DNA of 64,000 bases, taken from contig NZ_FNVT01000011.1 in the NCBI RefSeq assembly GCF_900108335.1, positions 20,218-84,217 on the forward strand. Direction: 5' to 3'. Shown piece after piece: positions 51,918 to 61,240 of this stretch (within the stretch, counting starts at the first letter, position 1; each line of letters begins with the position of its first letter). The DNA is from Nonomuraea solani. Lineage in GTDB: Bacteria; Actinomycetota; Actinomycetes; Streptosporangiales; Streptosporangiaceae. The notes under the pieces were generated by a model. The model searched no databases. It had not been told where the DNA came from and saw only the letters and a list, made by a program, of their open reading frames with translations. Both the position numbers and the translations under genes were made by a program.

Positions 51918-52763
51918 TCAGCGGCGCCGGATCCGGCCGTCACGGGCGGCCCGCCGCAGCAGGAGAACGGTGGGAACCAGGCAGACCAGCAGGGCGAACA
52001 GGCTCGCCTCGGGCCCGAACGTGCCACCGGTCAGCACGGACGGACCGGACAATGTGGCGTTCAGCAGGCCGTGGGGCGGCACGTCCGACCCGGAGAGCAC
52101 GACGCCGAAGATGCCGGCATGGGTGAAGTTCCAGGCGAAGTGCACGCCGATCGGCAACCAGAGCGAGCGGGTCGCGACGTACGCGGCGGCCAGCATGGTC
52201 CCGCCCGTCAACGCGAGCGAGAGCGTGCCCCACACCGTGGCGTTGGCGTTGACCAGGTGCGTCGCGCCGAACAGCGCCGATGACACGACCAGGGCGATCA
52301 CCGTGCCGGTACGTTCCTCCATGATGCGGAACAGCACCCCGCGAAACAGGAGTTCTTCGGCGACCGCGACACTCATCATCATGCCGGCCGTACCGACGAA
52401 CCCGCCGAAGGAGCCCCAGGACAGGCTCCGCAGGCCGCCGAACATCGCGATCAGCAGCATCAACGTGGCGAACAGGCCGAACCCGAGCAGCGCCCCGCGC
52501 CACATCCGAGGCCACGCCTGGTCGAGTTCGGGGATCTCGGTACGGAGTTCGACGGTTCGCGACAGCCACCGGTAGCAGGCCACGGTGGCGACGGCCAGGC
52601 CGATCCCCACGGGCAGCGCGAGAACCGGGACAGGGGAAACGAGCTGGTTGATCCCGACGGCCACCACCATCACACCGAACATCGCGACCAGCAGCACGGG
52701 AAACCGGAACGTGCGCAACCGGCGTCGCCTGGCGGAGAGCTGGTGGTCCGTGGGCGCAGTCAT
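51918..52763 (-). CDS. CPBP-family intramembrane metalloprotease
   Basis: 281 residues from the ATG at 52763 (GGAAGGA upstream). About eight membrane segments. The CPBP/CAAX-protease motifs are complete: EELLFRG (catalytic Glu pair), FGATHL and HFAWN. These intramembrane proteases of the Rce1/Abi type cleave peptides within the membrane; in bacteria some protect against self-made bacteriocins. No peptide precursor gene is evident nearby except possibly the small secreted protein downstream, which is speculation. Confidence 0.88.
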   Translation of the reverse strand: MTAPTDHQLSARRRRLRTFRFPVLLVAMFGVMVVAVGINQLVSPVPVLALPVGIGLAVATVACYRWLSRTVELRTEIPELDQAWPRMWRGALLGFGLFATLMLLIAMFGGLRSLSWGSFGGFVGTAGMMMSVAVAEELLFRGVLFRIMEERTGTVIALVVSSALFGATHLVNANATVWGTLSLALTGGTMLAAAYVATRSLWLPIGVHFAWNFTHAGIFGVVLSGSDVPPHGLLNATLSGPSVLTGGTFGPEASLFALLVCLVPTVLLLRRAARDGRIRRR

Positions 52764-53004
52764 GATGGGTCCTTCCGATGGGATGGTCTTCTGCGGCACC
52801 AAGGAGATTAGGGAGCGGGCCGAGCCATGCCATCCCACTGGAACGGACATCCTGGGTAGCTCTCACGGGGGATGGAAACCGTCCTCTTTCTGGTGATTCG
52901 TCACCCCTCGCCGCACTCATAACGTTGCCCCTGCGGCCGACACCATCCACGGAGGGCGACCATGAACACCGAACACCCGCCCGGCCCGTCGTTAGGCTTG
53001 GCCG

Positions 53005-54198
53005 ATGTTCGCCCGTTCTGTCCGCTCCTGGCCGGGCTCATGGCGCACCCACTCCGCTTTCGCCAAGGACAGCGCGCTCGCGGCGGTGCTCACGCTGCTG
53101 GCGTTCGTACCGGCGCTGTCCGCCGTGTCGGCGGAGCTCAGCGACCTGCCCGAGCGCCCGCTCGACGCACTGGCGGTGGCACTGACCTTGGCACAGTCCG
53201 CACCGCTGGCCGTGCGCAGCCGATGGCCCGCGGCCTGCCTGGCGATCGTCGGCAGCGCCTTCGCGGCTCATCAGGCGCTGTCCTATCCGATGACGCTCGC
53301 CAGCATCGGGCTCTATTTGGCGGTGTACGCGGCCGGTGCCCATCAGGTCCGGTTCCGCCCCGCTGTCGCCGCGGTGTCGACCGTGGGCTATGTCGTCCTG
53401 GTGATCATTCTGTACGGCCTGGGGTCGCCCGTTTCGCTCCAGAACTTCTTCACGTTCTACCTGACATTGGTGGTGATCTGGATGGCTGGCGTGGGGATGC
53501 GCCGGTGGCGGGCGGAGGAGGCCGAGCGGCGGCGGCTCAGCGCGGACGTGGCCAGGGCCGCCGAACGGGCACGCATCGCCCGCGAACTGCATGACGTGGT
53601 CACACATCATGTGACGGCCATGGTGGTCCAGGCCGACGCGGCCCAGTTCGTGGTCGGGACGGCGCCGGACCGCGCCGGGACCGGGCTCGCCGCCATTAGC
53701 GACACCGGCCGGCGGGCGCTGACGGAGCTGCGGCACCTGCTCGGCGTGCTGGAGGCCACCGGCGAATCCACCCCCGCGGGCCGTACGCCGACGCTGGGCA
53801 GGATCGCCGACCTGGTCGAGCAGGCCCGCCTGTCCGGCCTGCCCGTCGTGCTGACCGAGCACGGCGAGCAGCGGCCGCAGGCGGTGGACGTGGAGCTGGC
53901 CGCCTACCGGGTGGTCCAGGAGGCGCTCACCAACGCGATGAAACACGCGACGGGACGGCGCACGACGGTCACGGTGCACCACCACGCCGACCACATCACC
54001 ATCGAAGTGATCAACGACGGGCTCGTAGCACCGTCCGGAGAGGTGACCGGCGACAGGCCCGTCTTACCGTCGAGCGGGCGTGGCCTGGACGGGCTGTGTC
54101 AGCGGCTGCGCATGCTCGACGGCGAACTGGTCGCCACGAGCCGGCCCGACGGCGGGTTCAGCGTCCGCGCCGTGATCCCCTCCAGGAGCGACACATGA
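53005..54198 (+). CDS. Sensor histidine kinase, HisKA_3 type (second pair)
   Basis: 397 residues. Membrane segments cover residues ~20-165. Phosphoacceptor: RELHDVVTHHVTAMVVQAD, almost identical to the kinase at 12776. The ATPase domain has VQEALTNAMKHA and GRGLDGLCQRL. The stop overlaps the regulator start by four bases (ATGA). The close similarity of the two kinases around the phosphorylated His raises the question of cross-talk, but their sensor parts differ. Confidence 0.9.
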   Translation: MFARSVRSWPGSWRTHSAFAKDSALAAVLTLLAFVPALSAVSAELSDLPERPLDALAVALTLAQSAPLAVRSRWPAACLAIVGSAFAAHQALSYPMTLASIGLYLAVYAAGAHQVRFRPAVAAVSTVGYVVLVIILYGLGSPVSLQNFFTFYLTLVVIWMAGVGMRRWRAEEAERRRLSADVARAAERARIARELHDVVTHHVTAMVVQADAAQFVVGTAPDRAGTGLAAISDTGRRALTELRHLLGVLEATGESTPAGRTPTLGRIADLVEQARLSGLPVVLTEHGEQRPQAVDVELAAYRVVQEALTNAMKHATGRRTTVTVHHHADHITIEVINDGLVAPSGEVTGDRPVLPSSGRGLDGLCQRLRMLDGELVATSRPDGGFSVRAVIPSRSDT

Positions 54199-54881
54199 CC
54201 GGCAACACCACCCCGATCAAGGTTCTCATCTGCGAGGACCAGGAGCTGGTGCGGACCGGCTACCTCACCATCTTCTCCGCCCAGCCCGACATGGACGTGG
54301 TCGGGGAGGCCGCGGACGGCCGCGCGGCGGTCGAAGAGGCGCGGCGGCTGCGCCCGGACGTGGTCGTGATGGACATCCGGATGCCCATCCTGGACGGCAT
54401 CGAGGCCACCCGCCAACTGGCCGGCCCCGGCGCGGAAGCACCGGCGAAGGTGCTGGTCGTGACGACGTTCAACGTCGACGAGTACGTCTACGAAGCGCTC
54501 AAGGCCGGGGCCGGCGGCTTCCTGCTCAAGGACGCGCCACCGGCGGAGCTGGTCAACGGCGTGCGTACCATCGCCCGCGGCGACTCCCTGCTGGCCCCCG
54601 CCGTCACCCGCACCCTCATCGGCCGTTTCGCCGACCGCCTCCGCCCCTCCGACAGGCCGGCCAGGGAGAAGGTCGTACGGGCGCTGACCCCCCGCGAGCT
54701 GGAGGTGCTCGAACAGATCGCCGCCGGCCTGTCGAACGTGGAGATCGCCGCGAAGCTGTTCATCACCACCGAGACCGTCAAAACCTACGTGTCACGCATC
54801 CTCACGAAGCTCCACCTGCGGGACCGCGTCCAGGCGGTCGTCCTCGCCTACCAAGTGGGACTCGTCTCCGGTACGGGCTGA
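54195..54881 (+). CDS. LuxR/NarL-family response regulator (second pair)
   Basis: 228 residues. Receiver: VLICEDQELVRTG, phosphoacceptor in VVVMDIRMPILDG, FLLKDAPPAELV. HTH: LTPRELEVLEQIAAGLSN, ETVKTYVSRILTKLHLRD. The start ATG overlaps the kinase stop. The last 90 bases are also coding on the other strand for a TetR protein. Confidence 0.9.
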   Translation: MTGNTTPIKVLICEDQELVRTGYLTIFSAQPDMDVVGEAADGRAAVEEARRLRPDVVVMDIRMPILDGIEATRQLAGPGAEAPAKVLVVTTFNVDEYVYEALKAGAGGFLLKDAPPAELVNGVRTIARGDSLLAPAVTRTLIGRFADRLRPSDRPAREKVVRALTPRELEVLEQIAAGLSNVEIAAKLFITTETVKTYVSRILTKLHLRDRVQAVVLAYQVGLVSGTG

Positions 54882-55430
54882 GCGCAGGGCATCCAGCAAC
54901 AGTCTGGTCATCCGGCCCGGCGGGCGGTCCTGGGCGTGCCGTTCCATCGCCAGCGCTCCGGAGACCACGGACCGCAGGTCGGCCGGGCGCAGATCGGCGC
55001 GGACGGTGCCCGCCCGCTGGGCCTTGGCCATGAGGACGGCCATGGCGTCCCAGATGTCCTGCTTGGTGCGGACCGAGACGTCGGGCGGTGACCCCGATGC
55101 CTCCAAGGCGTCGCAGATCGCCTTGTTGAACATCGCCTGGTCGACGATCCGCGCGAGGAAGGCGAAGAACGCCTCTCCGGGATCCTGGGTTTCGGCCGGC
55201 GTGCGGGCGTCCTCGGCGAGTTGCCGGAGCCTGTCCTGGATCACCGTCTCGAACAGCGCCTCTTTGGTGGGGAAATGCCGGTAAACGGTGCCCGCTCCGA
55301 CGTCCGCGCGGCGGGCGATCTCGTCGAGGGGCACCGCGAGGCCTTCGGCGGCGAAGGCGGCCTGTGCGGCTTCGAGGATGCGGGCGCGGTTGCGGCGGGC
55401 GTCCGCGCGCAGCGGCTTCGGGTCGGTCAT
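54792..55430 (-). CDS. TetR-family regulator overlapping the response regulator antisense
   Basis: 212 residues. HTH: LDEIARRADVGAGTVYRHFPTKEAL. The ligand domain (DQAMFNKAICDALEASG, QDIWDAMAVLMAKAQRAG, SVVSGALAMERHAQDRP) is the usual actinobacterial type, ending near LLDALRSAR. The last ~30 residues (GDESHLVGEDDRLDAVPQ...) run into the response regulator's HTH on the opposite strand and are probably non-functional extension. It is divergent from the SnoaL-like gene and should control it through the repeats at 55455-55507. Confidence 0.85.
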   Translation of the reverse strand: MTDPKPLRADARRNRARILEAAQAAFAAEGLAVPLDEIARRADVGAGTVYRHFPTKEALFETVIQDRLRQLAEDARTPAETQDPGEAFFAFLARIVDQAMFNKAICDALEASGSPPDVSVRTKQDIWDAMAVLMAKAQRAGTVRADLRPADLRSVVSGALAMERHAQDRPPGRMTRLLLDALRSARTGDESHLVGEDDRLDAVPQVELREDA

Positions 55431-55454
55431 GAACGGCTTCCTGATCTACTGGAC

Positions 55455-55507
55455 AAGCGGGGCGCGCGTTCCGTATCGTTCGGAATCGAAGCGGGGCGAG
55501 CGTTCCG
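55455..55507. promoter_or_regulatory. Direct-repeat operator between TetR and SnoaL-like genes
   Basis: AAGCGGGGCGCGCGTTCCG (55455-55473) and AAGCGGGGCGAGCGTTCCG (55489-55507) differ at one of 19 positions and are 34 bases apart. Within them TTCCG-TATCGTT-CGGAA (55469-55485) forms a dyad. The position in the ~100-base divergent promoter fits TetR binding to two sites on nearly the same face of the helix. Confidence 0.65.
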
Positions 55508-55528
55508 ATTCTACGGGAGGGATCTGTG

Positions 55529-56407
55529 ATGCAGAAAGCCATGCACACGATCGTCGAGCGACTGGGCGAGGCGATCCGGACCATGTCCATCGATGCGTTC
55601 CTCGATGCGTTCGCCGACGACGCGGTGTACGAGTTGCGGTTCGCCATGCCAGGACAGCCGCGAAAATTCGCGGGAATCGACGCCATTCGCACCCACATGA
55701 AGGCGCGGACCGAAGGCGGCATCGCCCAGATGTTGTCGTTCGGGGAGATGAACACCACCGTCTACGAGAGCGCCGATCCGGAACTGATCGTCGTGGAGTT
55801 CGAACCCGCCGGAAAGGCACGCGGAAGCGGTACGCCGTTCCGTTTCGCCTCCTCGCTCGGAGTCATCCGGGTACGCGACGGCGCGATCGTCTCCTACCTC
55901 GACTATCCGAACCCGCTCGGTGCGGCCGAGGCCGCCAGGATGCTCCCCCAGTTAGGGGCGCTACTGGCCGGATCGCCGCCGGCCTCGGGAGCGCGCGAGG
56001 TGGCCGAGAAACTGATCCGCGCCTCGGCCGCCAACGACCACGAAGCCCTCCTCGCGCTGTACGCCCCCGACGCCGTCATCGAGATCCCGTTCGCGCCGCC
56101 GGGCGTGCCGAAGCGGTCGGCCGGCCGGGATCGGCTGCGCACGCGACTGGAGGCCGTACGGGAACTGCGGCGCTTCGACAGGGCCGAGGTGATGTCGATC
56201 CGCGAGACCACCGACCCCGAGGTGGTCGTGGCCGAGTACACGCTGCACGGACGCGTCACGGCCACGGGCGAGCCGTTCGCGATGACGTACCTCATGGTCT
56301 TGACCGTCCGCGACGGGCTCATCGTGCACTCACGTGACTACGGCGACCCGCTCGCCGCCGCCACGCTGCTGCGCGAGGCGCCCGGTCTCAACCTCGGGCG
56401 TGATTAG
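55529..56407 (+). CDS. Tandem SnoaL-like (NTF2-fold) protein
   Basis: 292 residues from the ATG at 55529 with GGAGG 8 bases upstream. Two NTF2-like repeats are visible: residues ~5-130 (FLDAFADDAVYELRFAMPG, GVIRVRDGAIVSYLDYPNP) and ~155-285 (ALLALYAPDAVIEIPFAPPG, LTVRDGLIVHSRDYGDP). Single-domain members include ketosteroid isomerase and polyketide cyclases; two-domain forms of this layout are typically regulated by a divergent TetR, as here. The substrate is unknown. Confidence 0.85.
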   Translation: MQKAMHTIVERLGEAIRTMSIDAFLDAFADDAVYELRFAMPGQPRKFAGIDAIRTHMKARTEGGIAQMLSFGEMNTTVYESADPELIVVEFEPAGKARGSGTPFRFASSLGVIRVRDGAIVSYLDYPNPLGAAEAARMLPQLGALLAGSPPASGAREVAEKLIRASAANDHEALLALYAPDAVIEIPFAPPGVPKRSAGRDRLRTRLEAVRELRRFDRAEVMSIRETTDPEVVVAEYTLHGRVTATGEPFAMTYLMVLTVRDGLIVHSRDYGDPLAAATLLREAPGLNLGRD

Positions 56408-58663
56408 TCACGAGCTGGTGGGCGTGATCGTGAAATAGGGGGACATGTCGAGCTTGTCGGGGACCTCCAGCAGCCGGTGCAGCAGCTTGCCGTCGAACGC
56501 CACGACACGGATCTCGTCGTGGGCGCCGTTGTCCTCCTCCCAGCAGTACAGTCGCGACTCGTCGTACCAGCCGAGGATCTTGTCGCAGTCGGAGGAGAAC
56601 CTGCGCACCTGCCGGCCGGTGGCGGAGTCCCAGAGACAGTGGTCGCCGTCGGCGCCACCCGGGCAGTCGGTCACGAACGTCTTCCCCGAGGGCGAGAAGA
56701 GGTCGAGGGTGCCGGACGCCAGCGGCCCGGCGTTCGAGATGTCCCGCGTACGTTTGCCGGCGGCGTCGAAGAAGCGCAACCCCTCGTCGTCGCCGTACTC
56801 GATGACCACGCCCTCTTCCCGCTCGTCCCAGCCGAAGTCGCTGTCCCGGATCGTGTCGTCGGCCACGTCCTCGACCAGGCGAAGCCTGCTCTGGGCCACG
56901 TCGTGCGCGGCCACGTCGACGATGCCGAAGCCCACGGTGCGCCAGACGGTCTCGCCCTTCTTGTCCTTGGACTTCCTGTTGATGTTGAGGAGGAACTTCG
57001 TGCCGTCCCTCGACCAGCCGCGGATGGGGGCGTCCATCGGCTTGTGTACGGTTTTGATCCGGAAGCTGGAGCCGGTCTGCCGGTCGGTGATGAGGATCGA
57101 GTCGTAGCCGTCCGAGGTGTAGCCGTGCGGCCTGCCGGCGAGGTAGCGGCCGTTCGGGGAGACGTAGGAGTCCAGGTTGCCCGAATATTTGTCGAACTCG
57201 CCGCGCGGCGACCGCCGGGCATAGTCGACGTCCTCGTCGAGCTTCTTGTCGTAGAGCTCGTACGCCAGCAGCGCGACCCGGTCGGACGGCCGCTCGAAGA
57301 GCTTGATCGAACCGCCGGGCAGCGTGGTCTCGACCGGCGTGTCCGGCGTGGCCTGCCTCGACGGGGTGGCGGCGGCCGACGAGGCCGTGACGGCCTGCGG
57401 GGTCACGGGCGCGGACGGCCGCAGCCAACCGGGCACGGCGATCACGGCCGCCACGACGACTGCTGCGACCAGCGCACCCACCCCGATGAACACGGGCCGG
57501 CGCGTCGGCTTGGTGAGCCCAGCCGACGAACCGGCCCCCAGACCACCCAACGACGCAGCCCTTGAACCGGCCTGCGGGCCAGCCGACGGCGCAGCCCGTG
57601 GACCGGCCTGCGGAGCGGCCGGCGGGCCGGCATGCGAACCGGCCCCCAGGGCGGCCTGCGGGGCGGTCTCCGGACCGGCCGGGCGCGAAACCCCCGACCC
57701 AGCCTGCGGGCCGACCGACGGAGCAGCCCCCGACCCAGCCTGCGGAGCAGCCCCCAGACCGGCCTGCGGGCCGACCGACGGGGCAGCATGCGAGCCGGCG
57801 GGCGGGCCGGTCCCCGGGGTGGCCTGCTTTGTGCCCTCGGCGAGAGGGTCGGCGCCGGGTGCCGGGTTGCGCAGCAGGCTCGTGATCACGTCCATGGCCG
57901 TCGGCCGGCCAGACGGATCCTTGGCCAGGCATCGCCGCACCAGGTCGCGTAACCGCCCCTCCAGCGAGCCCAGATCAGGCTCCTCGGTGAGCACCCGTTT
58001 CATCACGGTATGCGGCCCCGCGGACCCGAACGGCGCCCGGCCGCAGGACGCGTACACCATCGTGCCGCCCCACGAGAAGATGTCGGCCGCCGGCCCGAGC
58101 CCCTGCCCCTCGATCTGCTCGGGCGCCATGTAGGCGGGCGTCCCGATCTGCGTGCTGCTGGTCATGGTGGCCGGGGTGAGCACGCGCGCGATACCGAAGT
58201 CGATCACGCGCGGACCGCCAGGGCCCATAATGACGTTGCCGGGCTTGAAGTCCCGGTGCACGACGTCCACCGCGTGGATCGCGGCGAGCGCGGTGGCCGT
58301 GCCGATGGCCAGCTGCTCCAGGCCCCCGCCCGCGAGCGGACCGTCCTCCCTGACGAACCGGTCCAGCGAGCGGCCCTCGACGTACTCGCTCATGATGTAC
58401 GGCCGCCCCTGCGCGACCCCCGTGCTGAGCACGGTCGCGGTACAGAACGGCGCCACCCGCCGGGCGATCTCCGCCTCCCGGAGGAAGCGCTCGACACCGC
58501 CCTCGTCATCGGACGGGCTCAGCCACTTGATGGCCACCTGCGCACCCATCGGCGTCTTGGCCAGGTAGACGACGCCCTGCCCGCCCTGCCCCAGCCGGCC
58601 GAGAAGCGTCAGGCCACCCAACTCCTGCGGGTCGCCGGAAACCAGCGCTGCGAAGTCAGGCAT
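56408..58663 (-). CDS. Transmembrane Ser/Thr protein kinase with extracytoplasmic propeller-like domain
   Basis: 751 residues. Kinase domain ~14-265: glycine loop GRLGQGGQGVVY, Lys in VAIKWL, catalytic HRDFKPGN, DFGIAR and MAPEQ. A ~115-residue Pro/Ala/Gly linker follows with repeats of the APSVGPQAG / APQAG type. One membrane segment (VFIGVGALVAAVVVAAVIAV) is near 393-416, and a C-terminal ~330 residues with blade-like repeats (YVSPNGRYLAG, GWSRDGTKFLLNI, LFSPSGKTFVTDC, CLWDSATGRQVRRF) lies outside the cell. The linker DNA is repetitive (57500-57850) and prone to length change. It is divergent from an FHA-domain gene. Confidence 0.9.
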   Translation of the reverse strand: MPDFAALVSGDPQELGGLTLLGRLGQGGQGVVYLAKTPMGAQVAIKWLSPSDDEGGVERFLREAEIARRVAPFCTATVLSTGVAQGRPYIMSEYVEGRSLDRFVREDGPLAGGGLEQLAIGTATALAAIHAVDVVHRDFKPGNVIMGPGGPRVIDFGIARVLTPATMTSSTQIGTPAYMAPEQIEGQGLGPAADIFSWGGTMVYASCGRAPFGSAGPHTVMKRVLTEEPDLGSLEGRLRDLVRRCLAKDPSGRPTAMDVITSLLRNPAPGADPLAEGTKQATPGTGPPAGSHAAPSVGPQAGLGAAPQAGSGAAPSVGPQAGSGVSRPAGPETAPQAALGAGSHAGPPAAPQAGPRAAPSAGPQAGSRAASLGGLGAGSSAGLTKPTRRPVFIGVGALVAAVVVAAVIAVPGWLRPSAPVTPQAVTASSAAATPSRQATPDTPVETTLPGGSIKLFERPSDRVALLAYELYDKKLDEDVDYARRSPRGEFDKYSGNLDSYVSPNGRYLAGRPHGYTSDGYDSILITDRQTGSSFRIKTVHKPMDAPIRGWSRDGTKFLLNINRKSKDKKGETVWRTVGFGIVDVAAHDVAQSRLRLVEDVADDTIRDSDFGWDEREEGVVIEYGDDEGLRFFDAAGKRTRDISNAGPLASGTLDLFSPSGKTFVTDCPGGADGDHCLWDSATGRQVRRFSSDCDKILGWYDESRLYCWEEDNGAHDEIRVVAFDGKLLHRLLEVPDKLDMSPYFTITPTSS

Positions 58664-58801
58664 ACGGTAATTGTGCTGCTACGCAGTGGATCTTTTACAA
58701 GGGCAATTCTTCCAGAACTTCTTTCTGTCAATGCCGCCCGGGACCCCTCCCGGAGGCCGCCGGTTACCGTTGGTTCCCGGAGAGGTGGGGAGATCGGCGA
58801 C

Positions 58802-59653
58802 ATGGCGTGGACGACGCGCAGGCCCCAGAACAAGGTGGAGATCTTGCCCAAGGAGCCGGGAAACCCCGCTGACCCGGCCGAGCCGGGCACCCTCTACGTC
58901 CACGGGACCAACGGCGGGATCCGCGTCGCGCCGGACGCCGGGTTCGATGTGGTGTTCGGCCGCTGCGAGCCGGATGTCCACGTCTGCGTCGGCCCGAACG
59001 ACCCGTACGTCAGCCGCCAGCACGGATACGTCACCTACGAGGATCCCCAATGGATCCTGCACAACCTGGGCAGACTCCCCATCCGCCTGCCAGGGGGCCG
59101 GCTGGTGCTCACCGGGCATCAAGCGGCGTTGCCGGCGGGCCACACTCCGCTGTTCATCGTCGCCCCCGAACAGGAGCACCTGCTCGAAGTACAGATCGCC
59201 AGAACTCCGGCCGTCCCCGGCCCGGCGAACCGCCAGGAGGCCGACACCCGCACGCCGAACGGATGGTCCCTGAGCCCTGTCGAACGCCTGGTCCTGGTCT
59301 GCCTCGGCCAGCGCTACCTCCGCCCCGAACCCTGGCCACAGCCACTGACCTGGGCGCAGGTAGCCGACGAGCTCCGCCGGCTGCGCCCCGACGAACGATG
59401 GACCACCAAACGAGCCGCCCACATCGTCACCCAGACCCGCAAACGCCTCAGCGCCAAGGTGCCGGGCCTCCTGGAGGAGGAGATCCCGCCGCCGCTGGGC
59501 AACGCCCTCAACCACAACCTGATCATCGCGCTCCTGACCAGCGCCACGCTCGGCTCCTCCGACCTCCGCCTCCTCGACGAACGCGACGAACGCGACGAAC
59601 GGGGTGAACGTGGTGAACGCGACGCACTCGATGAACGCGACGCACCACCTTGA
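58802..59653 (+). CDS. FHA-domain protein with C-terminal winged-helix-like region
   Basis: 283 residues from the ATG at 58802 (GTGGGGAG upstream). The FHA domain spans ~30-115: VVFGRCEPDVHV, DPYVSRQHGYVTYED, WILHNLGRLPIRL; it should bind phospho-Thr. Residues ~160-245 (LSPVERLVLVCLGQRYL, TWAQVADELRRL, KRAAHIVTQTRKRL) look like a winged-helix domain. The C-terminus is a charged repeat, DERDERDERGERGERD. It is divergent from the Ser/Thr kinase gene, so it is a likely substrate or reader of that kinase. Confidence 0.85.
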   Translation: MAWTTRRPQNKVEILPKEPGNPADPAEPGTLYVHGTNGGIRVAPDAGFDVVFGRCEPDVHVCVGPNDPYVSRQHGYVTYEDPQWILHNLGRLPIRLPGGRLVLTGHQAALPAGHTPLFIVAPEQEHLLEVQIARTPAVPGPANRQEADTRTPNGWSLSPVERLVLVCLGQRYLRPEPWPQPLTWAQVADELRRLRPDERWTTKRAAHIVTQTRKRLSAKVPGLLEEEIPPPLGNALNHNLIIALLTSATLGSSDLRLLDERDERDERGERGERDALDERDAPP

Positions 59654-59737
59654 CCAGACCGCTTGACACCTAGACCCGACCGAGTAGCGCACCCACCTGG
59701 GCGAACTTTAAGCGTTCACTCAGGTTGACCCCATAGC

Positions 59738-61039
59738 GTGACTCAGATGTCTATCAACCTGGCCGCCCGCGAAAGCGGCGGCGGACTGCGGACCGAGCTC
59801 CGGACGCACGCTCCCCCGCCGGCCCGCCGACAGACCTGGTTGGACGCGCTACGCGGCGTCGCCGTGCTCGCCGTGCTCTTCGAGCACCTGCTGGACCCCC
59901 TGTTCCCCGAAGTCCGCACGACCGTCAGCCCCTGGTTCGACTTCGGCCAGTTCGGCGTCATGGTGTTCTTCCTCGTCAGCGGCTACGTGGTCCCGGCCTC
60001 CCTCGAACGGCGCGGCAGCGTCTCCGGCTTCTGGATCAGCCGCGTGTTCCGCATCTACCCCCTGTGGATCCTCGTCGCGGCCATCGGCACCGTCTTCGGC
60101 CTCCTTCAGGTGTACTCGACCCTGCCCGCCCAACTCGGCGACCGCCCGGCCATGTCCGCCCTGGCCCACCTGACGATGCTCCAGGACTTCCTGCAGACGG
60201 TCAGCGTCGTCAACGTGTTCTGGACGCTGTCGTACGAGATGCTGTTCTACCTGCTGGTGACCGCGCTCTTCGTCGCCGGCCGGCACCGCGCGAGCACCGG
60301 CACGCTCACCCTGGCGACGGCGGGCATCCTGGTAGGAGGCCTGCTCCCGGCCGGCGCGCTGTCACAGGCTTTCGGTGGCGACACCGTCGTCGTGATCGCC
60401 GCCGTCGTCATGATCACGGGACTCGCCGCGATCCTCACCGGCGGCCATCGTGTACGCCTGTACGGCGCGGCCGCCCTGGCCCTCCTGGCCGTCGTCCTCC
60501 TGAGCGCCAACAGCCGGATCGGAGCATGGCAGAGCCTGGCCATCATTGCCACCATGTTCGCCGGAACAGCCCTCTACCGCCTGGACCAGGGGCAGGTCAG
60601 CCGAAGGGCGACAAGCTGGGCGATCGGGCTGGTCCCCGTCGCGTCCATCACCGCCGCCATCTGGTTCGGCCCCGGCTGGGGCATGCCGGACGACCAGGCC
60701 CTGGCGTTCAGATGGAGCTGGTCCACGGCCGTCGCACTGGCCTGGCTGACCTTCCTGATCGCCCGCCGTACGCGACCAACCGGTTTTCTCGTACACCTCG
60801 GCCTGATCAGCTACTCCGTCTACCTGCTCCACCCTCTCGCGATCCAGGTCCTGCGCCGCCTGACCCCGGACCCCACCCAGATCCAGCTCCCCGAGCGACT
60901 CGCCTGGTCCCTGGCGCTGCTCGCGGTGGTGATCGCCTGCGCCAACCTGAGCTACCGCTACATCGAGAAACCCGCACAACGACTCGGCCGCCGTCTGAGG
61001 CCCTCTATGACCCGGTTGATCGCCCGCGCACGGAATTGA
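59738..61039 (+). CDS. Acyltransferase-3 family membrane protein
   Basis: 433 residues; the GTG at 59738 or the ATG three codons later is the start. The family opening WLDALRGVAVLAVLFEH with its conserved His is followed by ~10 membrane segments, with GVMVFFLVSGYVV, FWISRVFRIYPLW and the terminal ISYSVYLLHPLAIQ. These enzymes O-acylate exported carbohydrates, lipids or antibiotics. The target is unknown; no glycan cluster surrounds it. Confidence 0.88.
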   Translation: MTQMSINLAARESGGGLRTELRTHAPPPARRQTWLDALRGVAVLAVLFEHLLDPLFPEVRTTVSPWFDFGQFGVMVFFLVSGYVVPASLERRGSVSGFWISRVFRIYPLWILVAAIGTVFGLLQVYSTLPAQLGDRPAMSALAHLTMLQDFLQTVSVVNVFWTLSYEMLFYLLVTALFVAGRHRASTGTLTLATAGILVGGLLPAGALSQAFGGDTVVVIAAVVMITGLAAILTGGHRVRLYGAAALALLAVVLLSANSRIGAWQSLAIIATMFAGTALYRLDQGQVSRRATSWAIGLVPVASITAAIWFGPGWGMPDDQALAFRWSWSTAVALAWLTFLIARRTRPTGFLVHLGLISYSVYLLHPLAIQVLRRLTPDPTQIQLPERLAWSLALLAVVIACANLSYRYIEKPAQRLGRRLRPSMTRLIARARN

Positions 61040-61240
61040 CCGTTCCAGCAACCGCCGCGATCGTGAAGGATTTTTGCCACATTCACCGGCAAAACCGCAG
61101 ATCAGGGACTCGCGACAACGTGAAATGGGCTCCATACCGAAGGCGGATCCAGCATCCTGGGAGTGGCCGCATCCGGAGCCCGGCCGTATCCGCAACGTGG
61201 TCACCACGCGCCCCCACTGCCCCCTTCGAAGGAGTCCGTC

